Shown here: positions 25,057 through 36,211 of the stretch, one piece after another
Numbering within the stretch: the stretch's first letter is position 1
How the letters are laid out: every line of letters starts with the position of its first letter
NCBI GenBank assembly: GCA_930367205.1
Contig: OV884012.1
Location: 58,797,239-58,861,238, forward strand
Origin: Acanthosoma haemorrhoidale
Lineage: Eukaryota; Arthropoda; Insecta; Hemiptera; Acanthosomatidae
Length of the DNA: 64,000 nt
Direction: 5' to 3'
The notes under the pieces: model-generated
Databases searched by the model: none
Told to the model about the DNA's origin: nothing
What the model saw: the letters and a program-made list of their open reading frames with translations, nothing else
Position numbers and translations under genes: made by a program

Positions 25057-27075
25057 AATCGAAATCCTTGGGAGGCATCGTCACCCCATCGTCACCCAAA
25101 AATTCATAATCATAATAGTTTACCTCAGCATCTCAAAGATCTAATCCTATCCAAACGCCGCTCCAGAACAGTGTGGCAAAGATCCCGGCATCCTGCCGAT
25201 CGCCGCTCGTACAATCAGTACTGCCGATTGGTAAAGCGGCGATTGGCATCCTTCCGTTCCGATTCTTTCAATTCCTACCTCTCCTCTCTGTCTACCAGGG
25301 ATAACTCCTTGTGGAATGTAACCAAAAAAATCCTAAAGTATCAACCTGTTTCACATCCGCTCCGTCGTGATGTTGGGTCCTGGGCGGCTTCGGATGGGGA
25401 TAGGTCGGAGGAATTTGCTCTGCATCTTACCCATACTTTCACACCTAACCTTTCTCATCAAAGCCATACTCACAGCACAACTGTGGAAGATTTCCTCACT
25501 TCACCTATTCCTCTCTCTCTTCAACCAAAAGCCGTTAATCCCTCTGAGGTCAAATACCTTTTGAAAAACTTACCTTACCGAAAATCCCCTGGATATGATC
25601 TCCTTACTCCTCAAATTCTCAAACAACTTCCTCCTAAAGCCATAATCTTCCTAACCTATATATATAATTGCATTATCCGAACGACGCACTTCCCACTCCT
25701 CTGGAAACATTCCATTATTGTCCTATTCGCCAAACCCAGTAAACCACCCAATGACGCCTCATCTTACCGTCCAATAAGCCTACTCCCTATCCTCTCAAAA
25801 ATATTTGAGAAACTTCTACTAAAACGTCTACTTCCAATTATTGAATCCAAAAACCTTTTTCCTACACACCAATTTGGTTTCCGCCAACGGCATTCCACTG
25901 CTCAACAAGGCCTTCGCGTTGTTGATCACATCTCCTCAGCCCTTGAAACCAAACAGTATTGCACTGCTGCCTTTCTTGATATAGCTCAAGCTTTTGACAG
26001 GGTTTGGCACGCAGGTTTACTCTACAAGCTCAAAAGATATTTACCACAGACCCTTTTCCTAATCCTACAGTCCTACCTTTCAAACCGCTTCTTCCAAGTC
26101 CGCTGTGGTTTAGAATATTCAAACTACTATCCTATAAATGCAGGAGTTCCACAGGGCAGTGTCCTGGGCCCCATCCTCTACAACCTATACACCGCTGATG
26201 TCCCCTCTACTCCCAATACCTTCTTGGCCACATTTGCAGATGACACTGCAGTCTTGTCATCTAACCCAGACCCCGACATAGCATCCCATAACCTTCAAAA
26301 ACACCTTGACAAGATCGATTATTGGTGCAACCAATGGCGGATCAAAGTTAATGAAGCAAAATGTTCCCACATTACCTTCACCCTTTGTCGCAAGTCTTGT
26401 CCACTAGTTTATTTTAATTCTATTCCTCTCCCTGTATCCGAGACAGTACGGTATTTAGGCTTCCATCTCAATAAACGACTGACCTGGAACCCACATACGA
26501 GACTAAAAAGACAAGAACTAAACAGACGCTTTGGACAACTGTACAGACTACTTCAAAGGACATCCCATCTCTCAATAGAAAATAAACTACTAATCTACAA
26601 AGTTATACTTAAACCAATCTGGACATACGGAATAGAGCTATGGGGGACACCAAAAAAGTCGAACATCAAGCGTATCCAATCCTTTCAATCAAAAGTCCTG
26701 AGAACAATAGTAAATGCCCCTTATTATGTCAGCAACAAAACCCTTCATAACGACCTTAATATACCCTACATTCTAGAACTCATCCCTTCCAAGTTTACGA
26801 AATTCCACAGTAGCCTTTCCAACCACCCTAATCCTGTAGCACAGTCACTGCACTGCGTCACTCATCCCTATAATCCTCCTCGGAGACTGAAACAGCAGTG
26901 GCCTCGTGACCTGCTATAATCAAGTGACAGTGGGATTCCTGGCAATGGCCAGTTTCTCCAATCATGTCCTGAGTGAATGAGTGAGTGAATGATGAAATGT
27001 AAATATGGTATGAATGATCGTATATCTTAATTACTTATTGCCTAGCAAGGCAGATTGTAATTTTAGCACAATAAA
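25057..27075 (+). mobile_element. 5'-truncated Jockey-clade LINE (Jockey-A)
   Basis: The reference copy of the family in this window. It starts inside ORF2, just after where the endonuclease domain would be, and runs to a 3'UTR ending GGCAGATTGTAATTTTAGCA then CAATAAAGG. The 3'UTR lacks about 150 bp present in the copies at 3960 and 59995. 3' ends of the same family lie at 3960, 7512, 21128, 37935 and 59995, and an internal relic at 39351-41190. No long polyA follows the polyA signal and no target duplication was found. Confidence 0.85.
25111..26919 (+). CDS. Jockey-type reverse transcriptase, N-terminally truncated ORF2
   Basis: An RNA-directed DNA polymerase that would copy LINE RNA at a nicked chromosomal target. 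The frame is open from 25057 to the TAA at 26919; family-like sequence begins at about 25111 (SLPQHLKDLILSKRRSRTVW). RT blocks are in order: KSPGYDLLTPQILKQLP, SSYRPISLLPILSKIFEKLL, HQFGFRQRHST, AAFLDIAQAFDRVW (first Asp), GVPQGSVLGPILYNLYTADV, and FADDTAVLSS at 26233 with the paired Asp. The thumb region KPIWTYGIELWG follows. There is no RNase H domain, as usual for the Jockey clade. The apurinic-type endonuclease is missing, so the element cannot move on its own, although no stop or frameshift is seen across some 600 codons. There is no true start codon; translation is not expected. Confidence 0.88.
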   Translation, partial: HNSLPQHLKDLILSKRRSRTVWQRSRHPADRRSYNQYCRLVKRRLASFRSDSFNSYLSSLSTRDNSLWNVTKKILKYQPVSHPLRRDVGSWAASDGDRSEEFALHLTHTFTPNLSHQSHTHSTTVEDFLTSPIPLSLQPKAVNPSEVKYLLKNLPYRKSPGYDLLTPQILKQLPPKAIIFLTYIYNCIIRTTHFPLLWKHSIIVLFAKPSKPPNDASSYRPISLLPILSKIFEKLLLKRLLPIIESKNLFPTHQFGFRQRHSTAQQGLRVVDHISSALETKQYCTAAFLDIAQAFDRVWHAGLLYKLKRYLPQTLFLILQSYLSNRFFQVRCGLEYSNYYPINAGVPQGSVLGPILYNLYTADVPSTPNTFLATFADDTAVLSSNPDPDIASHNLQKHLDKIDYWCNQWRIKVNEAKCSHITFTLCRKSCPLVYFNSIPLPVSETVRYLGFHLNKRLTWNPHTRLKRQELNRRFGQLYRLLQRTSHLSIENKLLIYKVILKPIWTYGIELWGTPKKSNIKRIQSFQSKVLRTIVNAPYYVSNKTLHNDLNIPYILELIPSKFTKFHSSLSNHPNPVAQSLHCVTHPYNPPRRLKQQWPRDLL

Positions 27076-28077
27076 GGAATTATATATATCAAAATCGAAA
27101 TTATAGAATTTTGAAATGTCACCCTTTTCCGCGCGCATCTTCCATGATCTACTCCATAGGTAAAACGATTTGAGCTTGTGGTTCAGAAAAATTCATACTC
27201 AAGAAATATTCAACGTGGTATCCCACGACTACGCAAATCTTCAATAGAGCGAACACCGCACCTCAATTTTGAAATAGACGTTTCTGCACGAGTCACTGAC
27301 TGAATATCGAGTGTTAGTGGGTGAATATCAATTCACAGATTTCCTCTTTTCTGCATAAACTTCCTGATTAATATTGAAACAGATGAGATCATATCGAGAT
27401 GGCAGAGATTACCATGCACCCCCTTATACGATTTCCTCACCCTGAAGCGGCACTCAAACTTGCTCTGTTTTGATCTGTTTAAGTGGCTTAGGTGTAACGG
27501 AGACGATAACCAGTGTAGAAAGCTTCGATCTCTAGCACTTCGACAACTACCTGGGGATCGCATAGTGTCTTCTGTATCGTCAAGACGTTGTTTGAGATGA
27601 AAATGGTAGGTATAGCATACACAGGTATAAGTATGGGATAATTAGCAGGTGTGTTCAAACATAAGTCCTAATTATAATCAAACTTGCGGAAGCATGTCGC
27701 AGTATAGTAGTGCCACTCCAACTCGCCCGATACCAAAACTCAAAATGTCAAATATATGTTATAGACACGCTCAAAACATAATTTGAAAACTGTTTGTGAG
27801 TTTCAAAATGATCCGAGGATTATAGAAAGAACTAAGATTCAGCGTCATTAGCTGCCATTCTCTTATCTTTTCCCGCTGAAATTACAAATTATTAAACGTA
27901 AAATGAATAGTCGTTAACTTGTATTCTGTCAACTCTACTCAATTTCGAGTTGACATTAATCAAATTAAAATTATTAATCGTTTTTTTTATTAGTAGAGGT
28001 TAATTTTTTATTTTATTAGTTCTAAAAGAGTCAACAGTCTGAGGTAGGAAAAAGCTTTCCAGCATGTTCTAAATACG
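27076..28077. other. No recognisable gene
   Basis: About 27120-27600 is more GC-rich than its flanks and holds a 76-codon minus frame (27333-27563) with no motif I recognise. The rest is AT-rich. Confidence 0.45.
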
Positions 28078-28487
28078 TGATCAGGTAACGTTCGCGCATG
28101 ATAAGTAAATAGTCACAAACCAGTTTGAAACTAGACTTTGGTTTTGTGTTAGAACAAACCTAATAATGGGACTATTATTCACCCCTTGGTTAATTACAGC
28201 GACTTTGACGCCATTGCTAACTAGCATTACACTCACAATCTGCTTTATCCTGATTCAACTTTAGCTAACCTGTAGATCTAAGGATCAAAGACCTCACCGT
28301 TATTTTTCATTACTACAGTGCTTTTATTTTATTCTATTGTAGAAACTAATCTCATAATAATTTAGAATTGTATGTATACATTTTCAGCTCAATTGTTTAT
28401 AATAGGTTTGTTCCAACATAGAATCACGGACTAGTTGCAAATCGGTTTGTGATTATTTACTGATCATTCGCAAACGTTACCTGATCA
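28078..28487. mobile_element. MITE-like element with ~88-bp terminal inverted repeats
   Basis: The left arm (28078-28165) begins TGATCAGGTAACGTTCGCGC. The right arm (28402-28487), read in reverse complement, begins TGATCAGGTAACGTTTGCGA. Both continue through AGTAAATA.TCACAAACC and end at AACAAACCTA. I estimate roughly 80% identity over 88 bp by eye. The 235-bp centre has no coding frame. This is the form of a non-autonomous DNA transposon. No matching target duplication was found, so the superfamily is not assigned. Confidence 0.75.
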
Positions 28488-30844
28488 ACTTAATTTTAGC
28501 GTGAATACTCTGTTATTAATAGACTAAATAAAAGTTAACGTCTATTGATTTTACGATTGATTTATTATTTATTAATTAATTGGTATTGAAGTTGTAAAGA
28601 CTTACATAACTTAAATTAGTTCTTGGGACATTTATAACCTTCCTTTTAGTGGCAAGTGGGAAAAGAGGCGATAATGACTCGGAGAATGTCTGATTTTTAG
28701 TCTTTACTCCAATCTTTGGATCGTTTTGACATTCACAAGCCGTTTCCAAACTAGGTTTTGAGCGTGTTGAAACAGATTTTTGACAGTCTAAGTTTTCGTT
28801 TTCGAGTTGGCTCAACTGCTCATGCTCCTGCCAGTTTAGACTCGTGTTGGAAGAAACCTAATGACAAACTCTCTCACTGACGAGATACACTTATAAGAGA
28901 ACAAAACATATAATACTTCGCTAAGCTTCATCAGACAGAATTCTCGCATCAATAAACACTACTATAATTCTTATCGCATATGGAATTCGTTATATAAGTA
29001 TGAATGGATCAAAGAATTTTATTTTGTAAACAAGGTAATTTATTTTTATTTTGTTTTTTTTTTTTTTCTACTAAGATATATTGGGAAATTTAACTGTATG
29101 ACAAAGCTACCAAAAATACCATAAAAAGGGAAATAGAAACATGCGATTTTCATTTGAGTATACAAGAAAAATTTAAATAAAATATATGTTTAGCTAATGT
29201 ACTTATACTTACAAAAGGAATTTGTTTCTAGATCAATCATCATATAAAAAAAAAGTTTTCTAATAAATGTTTATACGTTAATCCATTCACTACCGACCTG
29301 AATAATGGCTACAAAGCGAACCTGAACTATAAAACCAAATCATGTTTTTATTATTTTATAAAGTTTAAACACAAAAGTAAGTTATCAATCAACGTGGAAT
29401 ATAATAGAAAACTCAATAAACAGTTTTTCAATTCGTGGAACATCTGCTTGCCATTTCGGAAGGGAAATTAAATCATTTATAACGCCTCATAAATTTACTT
29501 CAATGCAGAGTTCTCTTGTGCCATTGGTAGTAGGGTGGGGCACCATCGTTGTCTGGCAATAAAAGTATTAAGTGCTCACGATATATTTGTTATCCCGTAT
29601 ATGTTTTTATTATTGTTAACCAATTTATTATTACTATTATTATTGTTACTAGTCATGAACAGAATTTCATGCAGCAAAAAACGTTGAGAGCAGAAAAAAG
29701 TTACCCTTCGTTTAGATATGCAGAAGATACTTCTACTACCATGGGGTCTTAACTGGTACTCTAAACTGAAAGATTTTAGTGCTAATTATGGTTAGATCTG
29801 AGATAAAACTTTCGGTTTTTAGAGTCCCTCCAGACAAAACAAAGACACTGAAAAAAATTGAACTTCTCACGTTAAATAATATTAAGGCATAACACCGAAA
29901 GATAGATTTAAATACTAGAACTTTATACTAAAGCCATTTTGAGTAGGATATTTAATCAAATAAATTAAAGTACTTTTTGAGGTACTTCCACTTTTCAACT
30001 TTTTTTTTGGGCGTCATAGAAAAAGTTTTTATATTTTGTATTTTTTTCAAAAATAACATGCTATAAAATACCCTGCAGTGGTTGTTGGTTGTGCGATGTC
30101 CTGTGAAGCTAGTGAGTGAATGAGAGAGCCGCACAATGAGGTGGCAGAGAGGACTTTTGCAGTCAAAGGGGCTTAGCGTTAACGCTAAGTCCTTAAGGAG
30201 TGTCTCCAGGATTTAGTGGAACAATACATCTTAACCTCAGTCCTCGTCGTCGGCTTTTGTCAAAACATATATCATACTTGTCCTGCCAAATCTTTGCATT
30301 GTACGTTAGCACTTGTGACAAGATTTTATTTTTCACTTAAGAGTTATTTTTTGTCCTATATCTGTCTTATAGTTAGTTAGTTAGATAGTTAAACAGTTAT
30401 CTTATAATTAAACTTAGACTGATTGACGACTATATTGTAGAACGTTTGGAGGTTTTCCCAGGACATTTTTACGAGAACTTGGATGTTTGGCAAGCTAGTG
30501 GATACATATATTATTTTTTTTAAACTCCTGAAACCCTTATATCCACCACATATTCATCACCTGTATTCAATCATTTTGTACCTTCTAGTATTTGTAAGTC
30601 CCCTGTTAAAGCTTGACTTTTGAAATACTAATTACATGGAGGTCCATTTTGATAATATAAGAAAAATGTTGCCAGATACATTAAACAGTAGTATTAAAAT
30701 CTTGTTTTTCACATTCCCTAAACCAGCAACACTCCCCCCTCCATTCTTTGAAAAAAAGGCAGCCTAGACAATTTTGTTTTATACCACTTATTTAACGTGG
30801 CATATATAAATATATTTTATTCCTTCACTTGTAGTATAAATTGC
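28488..30844. other. No recognisable gene
   Basis: AT-rich. It includes a perfect 18-bp palindrome CTTAGCGTTAACGCTAAG at 30172-30189. Short open frames at 28576-28815 (minus) and 29549-29752 (plus) show no domain. Confidence 0.5.
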
Positions 30845-30974
30845 CTTACAAAAAAAAGTGGCACATGAAAATTCAAATATTTGATTAATATCAAACGTTT
30901 TCAGTGATAAGGGTCTATAAAAATGAAGGAAATCCCTAATAAATTATCAACAATTTTATTTTTAAAAAATTAGA

Positions 30975-31362
30975 AAGAAATTCAGAATCGGTTTTCAACT
31001 GCTACTGAGACTGCTCAACTTCTTCTTACAACTCGAGGAGTAGCAATACGTGCATAAACTGCTAGAAGAGGGGATGCTGAAGTGAATTTAAACACTCAGA
31101 GACCAGCATCAGGGGGTCAGCAGGATGAGGGTCATTGTTGACCACAGAACATCGTAAAGGTCGTTTGGAATTTGCACGGGGACAAGTTATGTGGACTCAA
31201 AACGAAAGGAGCAACATGCTGTTTTCAGATGAGTCACGCTTAACTCTTTATACACTAGATGTGTCGGTGAGAGTTTACGCTAGGCCTGACGAGTGTAAAG
31301 TAACTGGGAATATTCGATGTGTGGTGGAGTTTATTCGTTGGCGAATACAAAGCTTTACGATG
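30975..31362 (+). pseudogene. Tc1-like transposase relic, second HTH and first catalytic Asp
   Basis: The plus strand first shows a paired-domain-like helical segment (EIQNRFSTATETAQLLL..LNTQRPASGG at about 30977-31105). From 31135 comes LTTEHRKGRLEFARGQVMW, then NMLFSDESRL, whose Asp is the first residue of the DDE/D triad, then RVYARPDE. The second and third acidic residues are absent because the reading stops near 31362, where an inverted segment follows. Tc1 transposases are usually near 340 residues; only about 130 remain, with frameshifts. Inactive. Confidence 0.72.
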
Positions 31363-31369
31363 TTCTCTA

Positions 31370-31485
31370 GTCAAAATGGCCTTGACAGGCAGACCTGATC
31401 CGGGTCTGGGATTGCAAAAACCTGTCTCATGGTAACGTGTTATTGCTCTCAGAATATTAGTTTCAGGTAAACCCACGGGCGCCAT
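31370..31485 (-). pseudogene. Tc1-like transposase N-terminal HTH, inverted
   Basis: The minus-strand frame from 31485 reads ILRAITRYHETGFCNPRPGS then GLPVKA. It matches the Tc1 N-terminal helix-turn-helix and the PGSGRP linker that normally precede the segment seen on the opposite strand at 30975. The N-terminus is therefore inverted relative to the rest inside the same element, or belongs to a second, nested copy. Confidence 0.6.
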
Positions 31486-31735
31486 ATCTTTGGCGACGAC
31501 TTTCTTCCACTAACGCAATGACATTTGCTCGACCATCAAAACTATTAAAATTAAAATTTTAAATAAAGCTTTTCATAAATTGTTAGAGATAGGTTACACA
31601 AGAAATTTCTGTATATTTTTTTAAATAAACGTTTTGAATATTTATTGTGTTTTTCCTCCATATTTATAGCCCTTTATCGCTTAAAATATTGGATATTAAT
31701 TAAAAGAGATTTAAAAGCCACAATAATTTTATTGG

Positions 31736-32129
31736 GAAGCAAATTGTTTTTTTTATATTAAAAAATGATAGCTTGAATAACTTCTTCGGTAAAAATATTA
31801 TAATGTACATCAGTACAATAGTAAAACAAATGTAAAAATGGAGGGGTTTTTAAATAGGTAATAGAATCATAGATAGAGAACTTTGGGACACAAACCTACC
31901 CATGGGTCACAACTGAGTGGGCTGGCTGTCGGATGGGTTAATCCGGGGATGCAGTAACTTAGGAAAACTGCGTTCTACAGTTTCCCCCACGTATGGGCTG
32001 ATTTAAATTATTAATTAAATTAACTTTGTCCTAATTATGCTGATCAATAAAAAGTTTTATAGGCGCTATAAATGTATTCGCCGTTCCAATTCTATACACA
32101 GGTCATTTGGGAAGGCCACCAAGTTCTGT
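31736..32129. other. No recognisable feature
   Basis: AT-rich, with a GC-richer patch at about 31885-32000 that has no readable protein. Confidence 0.45.
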
Positions 32130-32956
32130 TAAAGAATGACGCTGATAACAGCTCTCTGCTCCTTATTATTTCATCTCAGCGTAAGCTTGTACTGACCAGC
32201 TTGCACTTAGTTTTATGCGAATTTACCACTATCTTACCATCTCAAATTAAGTTCTCATCCTTGTCCACAAATAATGCTATGCTATTCGCGAAGGCTATTA
32301 TTAGCTTATTTTATATTTCTCTTACTTTAATTCTATCCTTGGAACATTAGCTTTATCACTTATTTAGGGACTAAGTTCAACAAAAGAGGAGATAGTACTT
32401 CTCTCTGCGTGAGGCCTATTGGGGTTCCGCTTTCTGTCCTATCAAGTCTCATTTATAGTAATCTCTATTAGACTCTCGGGAATCCCTTGGAACCGTACGC
32501 TATCCTCAAAAAAATACTGTATACATTTCGATTGTCATTGAATTAATTTCCAATATGTCCCCCAGTGTAAAAGGATGATCCTTTGCACAGCGTTCCCTTC
32601 AGTTTCAAACCAGTATTCGACAATTTAGATGGCGCAAGGGAATGGAGAGCACTTGAAAAGCTGCGTTGAGAGTCATGCCTTTGTAGTATCCACAGACTAA
32701 AGGGATTTTATTCTTTGAAACGAGTCAGATTATTCTCATTCATCAATTTTCCGCCATCACCAGTATTTATCAGACCCTCTGTATCAGCCGAAGCATTAAT
32801 TGAATCTCCAACGGGTTTAATTAGCTCATTTGATAGTAATCCCGGGATCCTTCCTATCTTTGAACTTATTACTATCCACACATCTTCTATGAGAACTTCT
32901 ACAGAAACATTATTTACCCCACAACTCGCGATTTCGCCTGTTGGATGGTTCAGCAA
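32130..32956 (-). pseudogene. RTE-like reverse transcriptase relic
   Basis: Coding blocks of an RT appear in order down the minus strand across shifting frames. Pre-RT helix and IPGLLSNELIKPVGDS (32956-32708). Then HPFTLGDILEINSMTIEM near 32570. Then GIPESLIEITINE near 32490. Then TESGTPIGLTQREVLSPLLL, matching the GLRQGDxLSPLLF block (32440-32370). Finally AFANSIALF near 32300, where the catalytic YADD/FADD pair has become ANS, and a KTKCKLVS block. This arrangement fits RTE- or CR1-like LINEs rather than the Jockey copies nearby. Stops and the lost Asp pair show it is dead. Confidence 0.6.
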
Positions 32957-33400
32957 CTCTAAAATACTACTGCTATCACTGCTAGCCTTGTGGTTGGGTA
33001 TTTACATCACAATTTTTACAATTCACTGTTTTACAACTGACTATTGTAGACAAGTAAGGTAATAAGAACACCTATTTTTCCTATTTCTATTTTTTATTTC
33101 ATCATTACTTTGGTTTACTTGAGCGGATTCAAACTAATTTTTTTTTAGTAGCAGTTAATTTGTTTCTGAGTTACTTTTCCAAACCTTTCTGAATTAACTG
33201 AACTTGGAGAGATTCCTGACAAAACAAACAACAATTCCTTAGAAGGGATTGAACCAGGATTTCCTTGATCAATATTCTTAATTGACATGTCACACAAAGA
33301 ATAACATGAAGTTTGTTTAGACTTAATCCAAATGTATAAGTAATAAATAATGAGTATTCTTATTGTAGTAATACTGTGTTACTTTAAATCAAGAAGAGAA
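32957..33400. other. No recognisable feature
   Basis: AT-rich spacer. Confidence 0.45.
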
Positions 33401-33404
33401 TTTG

Positions 33405-33960
33405 ATGAATAACCGAGCTGCTAACCCCCAACACTCTAATAAGGCTCCAACAATTTCAGAACAGAGTCCTCCGCACCTCCCTCACGCACACCCCGTTCCA
33501 CAGGATGAAAGCAGCCGCAATACATGAAAAATATGAAGTGCTCGCCATCCAAGATTTCATCAAGAGACGGCACATTAAATTTTTCGAATCTTTACGGCAC
33601 TGCCATAATCCTCTTTTCAGTGACCTACAACCCCCACCACTACCCGTCAGATGGAAGCACTACTGGTCCGCAGAAGCATGGAAGCAGATAGACCCCGAGC
33701 CCCCTAACGGGGACTGAACGACGCACACTCAGCCGAGAGAAAGCTGTCGATCTCCCGGCCGATTCCACCGTAGCAAGATGGCAGCTCTACACCCCCCCAT
33801 AGGCTCGGGGGGTAAGGTCGACACCTAGACCTTAGGCTCAACCCTCGGTAGACTCTCACCACCGTCCCAATATCACCCACATTTCTCCCGAGGTCCTCCA
33901 CACTCCTCGTACTCTACACACATCCTTCAAATGGAACTTCCCCCAGTGAAAGGCTACCAA
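33405..33960 (+). pseudogene. Jockey-B LINE ORF2 C-terminus and 3'UTR
   Basis: A frame of about 100 codons is open to the TGA at 33717: LLTPNTLIRLQQFQNRVLRT, then IQDFIKRRHIKFFESL and PVRWKHYW. The QNRVLRT and HIKFF segments correspond to the Jockey thumb/tail region (compare QSKVLRTIV in the 25.1 kb copy). Upstream RT is missing, so this is a 5'-truncated insertion. The following 240 bp (to about 33960) is GC-rich 3'UTR unlike that of the other Jockey-B copies, suggesting a separate subfamily. No polyA tail is evident. It gives the best-preserved C-terminus of the family and identifies the relics at 9181 and 53535. Confidence 0.7.
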
Positions 33961-34879
33961 TATAAAATAAGTATCCTTTATATTTTTCACTTATCTTATT
34001 TTTATTATTTTGAGAGATATGGAAAAAAACATTCCCGATTTGAAGTTAGCGAAGTAATTCTTGCATGGCTTTCATTCTAATGAAAACTTTAGGTACTTGA
34101 GGCTCTTCAAAAAAGTGAATAGAATGTGATTTGCTTGCTAAAATTCATTTTAATAGGATACATAATCCACAAGTATTTGTAAAATATTTTTTAAATTACT
34201 ATTGTCGTTAAGCCCTCTAAATGCATAATAAACAAATAAAAGTTAGACCACATATCTTGTTAAAACATAATTGTAAAAAAATCTACAAAAAGTTGCCAAT
34301 GCTAATGACATATTGTAAACAAGTTCATAATAAGATTTCAATAATACCATACCTTTAGTAATTAATTGACTATCTCTCCCTCTCTCTCTCTGCTTACAGA
34401 ATTTCCCACTGTTATAAATAGGGTCGTTTTAAACTTATGGCGCTGTCAATTTGAAACAGCCTCAGGAGTTGGTTAATAGGACGGTATCGGTCTAACTAGT
34501 CCGGTAATAAGACTGATGCTGGGTACTTAACCGTCCTGTTCAAAGCGAATTGAACATGACAGGGTAGTCCATCTCTTTGAATATTAAAATAAAGGCAATG
34601 ATGCTTAACAGGTTTGGCCAACCGATCTCATGCAATTGTATTGTACGTTTCAAAACATACATCGCCATCGGCATGAGAATACTAGAATTATTTTATAATC
34701 AGATTATGAGTCACCTAGTTACAAAACTTCCCATCACTACTAATAAAATCGGTTCCTTATTAGAAATGAACATCCCATGATCCCATATATGTCGGATTAC
34801 GGATAGAAATAAAGCAGTCCATTTCGAGAACTTGAGTTAGTCTTTTGTTTCTCTTTTCCTTCTCTTTTTTTTTATCAGA
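33961..34879. other. No recognisable gene
   Basis: AT-rich, with a CT-rich run at about 34375-34392. A GC-richer patch at 34430-34570 was not identified. Confidence 0.45.
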
Positions 34880-35571
34880 TCTTACCGGCGGTATTTATCT
34901 TACCCGAAACCCAGAAAATCATACGGCGGTGTGGAAAGCGATCGTTTTTGTTTTCTCTCTTTTATCTTGTCTCTCGTTTTTTCTCTTCTATTACGGAAAT
35001 ATGCCAGAGGCTGTGCTAAAACCACGAGTGTTCAACGCAGCAGGGGATATACCACAGCTGCCCCAGACAACTATGGCAGCAGCTCACGCTAATGCATGGC
35101 CCAAGACGAGAGAAAGTTGATTTCTGATCTGGAGAGATTTGCAGAAACGACCGGGGAACTGATCCACTACCTGAAGGGAGTCGACAGGCTGGTGACGTAA
35201 ATAGGAGGAAAACGAGCGGAAGACCTTAAAACCTCCTGCATGATATCCTGGATTTATGGGTCTCAAAATCCAAATAAATAAATACTAACTATGATTACCT
35301 CAGTAATCTTAGCTAATCATGTTTAATTCATATGATAAGTTTGAATCTGTAGGTGAGCTGGTTTAAATATTAAAAAAAAAAGATGAGAAAGTACTGGCGA
35401 TCATAGGCAGGATACCGTTTTCCGGTCAGTTGGCTGGAGGTTCTCAGAAGACCATGGGAGATCAGCGCGGACACCTTGGCTATTTCACGCATGGCGTGAC
35501 AACGCCTGCCCATTAAAATCCAGGAGTGGACCTGACATCTTTCTCTTGGCCAATAGAATGGTGATAAGAAG
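34880..35571. other. GC-richer island, unidentified
   Basis: Clearly different in composition from its surroundings at 34880-35270 and 35380-35571. The plus frame 34845-35120 contains RVFNAAGDIPQLPQTTM. A second plus frame starting at 35095 reads 34 codons of a charged helix (core SDLERFAETTGELIHYLKG) before a stop. No family is recognised. It may be part of a transposon that also forms the left flank of the Gypsy element. Confidence 0.3.
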
Positions 35572-36211
35572 TGTCGGGTCGTCACGAGGGGGGTGCCTAG
35601 TTTCCCTAACCCTGATGACGAAGTGAGGGTTGATTAGGCTATGACCTGGACAATCGTTTCATGACGGGTCTTACTACGGGTAAGGTTTGTAGGGCCACGA
35701 CAACCGTAGTCCGCGAGGGAGAGGTTTTTCCCAAGGAGCTGCTAGTTTTAGCGAGGCGTAGGCAGAGAATCCTACTAGGAGAGTGTGGGGTCTGACAAGG
35801 CCGGACTAAAACATAGCAAGGTTAGGAAGAGAGGTCCACAGGTTTTCATAAATGAGAAGGCCAAGTCTTGAAACATCAATGCAGCCGCAATTCACCAGTT
35901 AGAGATACGTTGCGAGAATGAATTACAGCCAAAAACCCGGGTCTATTTATAGTTGGCGTCCCTCGTTAGTACCCAATCATGGGACTCGTTATTGTGGCTA
36001 ATGAAAGCCAAGTATCTGGTGGCCTTTGTCCGGGTCGCTACTACCTGCTCTTGGGTACAGGATGAGGGTTCCCAGCCTCTAACTAATTTACTTGCAGCTG
36101 CGTCTTTTATTGATTACAACATTTACAATGACTTATGGCTTGGTAATGTTATTTACATTTGTTTAAATTAATTTACAATATATACACAATAAAGTATAGG
36201 GTGATTTATCT
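35572..36211 (-). repeat. Gypsy 3'LTR (LTR-1 family), truncated
   Basis: Starts on the plus strand with TGTCGGGTCGTCACGAGG, the inverted end of LTR-1 (CA terminus). Compared with the solo LTRs it lacks a block of about 100-130 bp near 35685 and the first ~22 bp of the LTR at 36211. Confidence 0.85.

Larger units (their letters stand above)
30845..31735. mobile_element. Tc1/mariner-type element with inverted termini
   Basis: The left end (from about 30858: GTGGCACATG..TTGATTAATATC..GATAAGGGTCTATAAA) is mirrored by the right end. The reverse complement from 31721 starts GTGGCTTTTA and continues TTAATTAATATC..GATAAAGGGCTATAAA. These terminal repeats span about 75 bp at moderate identity. Between them lie parts of a Tc1-like transposase in both orientations. 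The expected TA target duplication could not be fixed exactly. Confidence 0.65.

Noticed and set aside
30172..30189. Perfect 18-bp palindrome
   Set aside because: No associated element, repeat or operator context; kept only as a note in the spacer entry.
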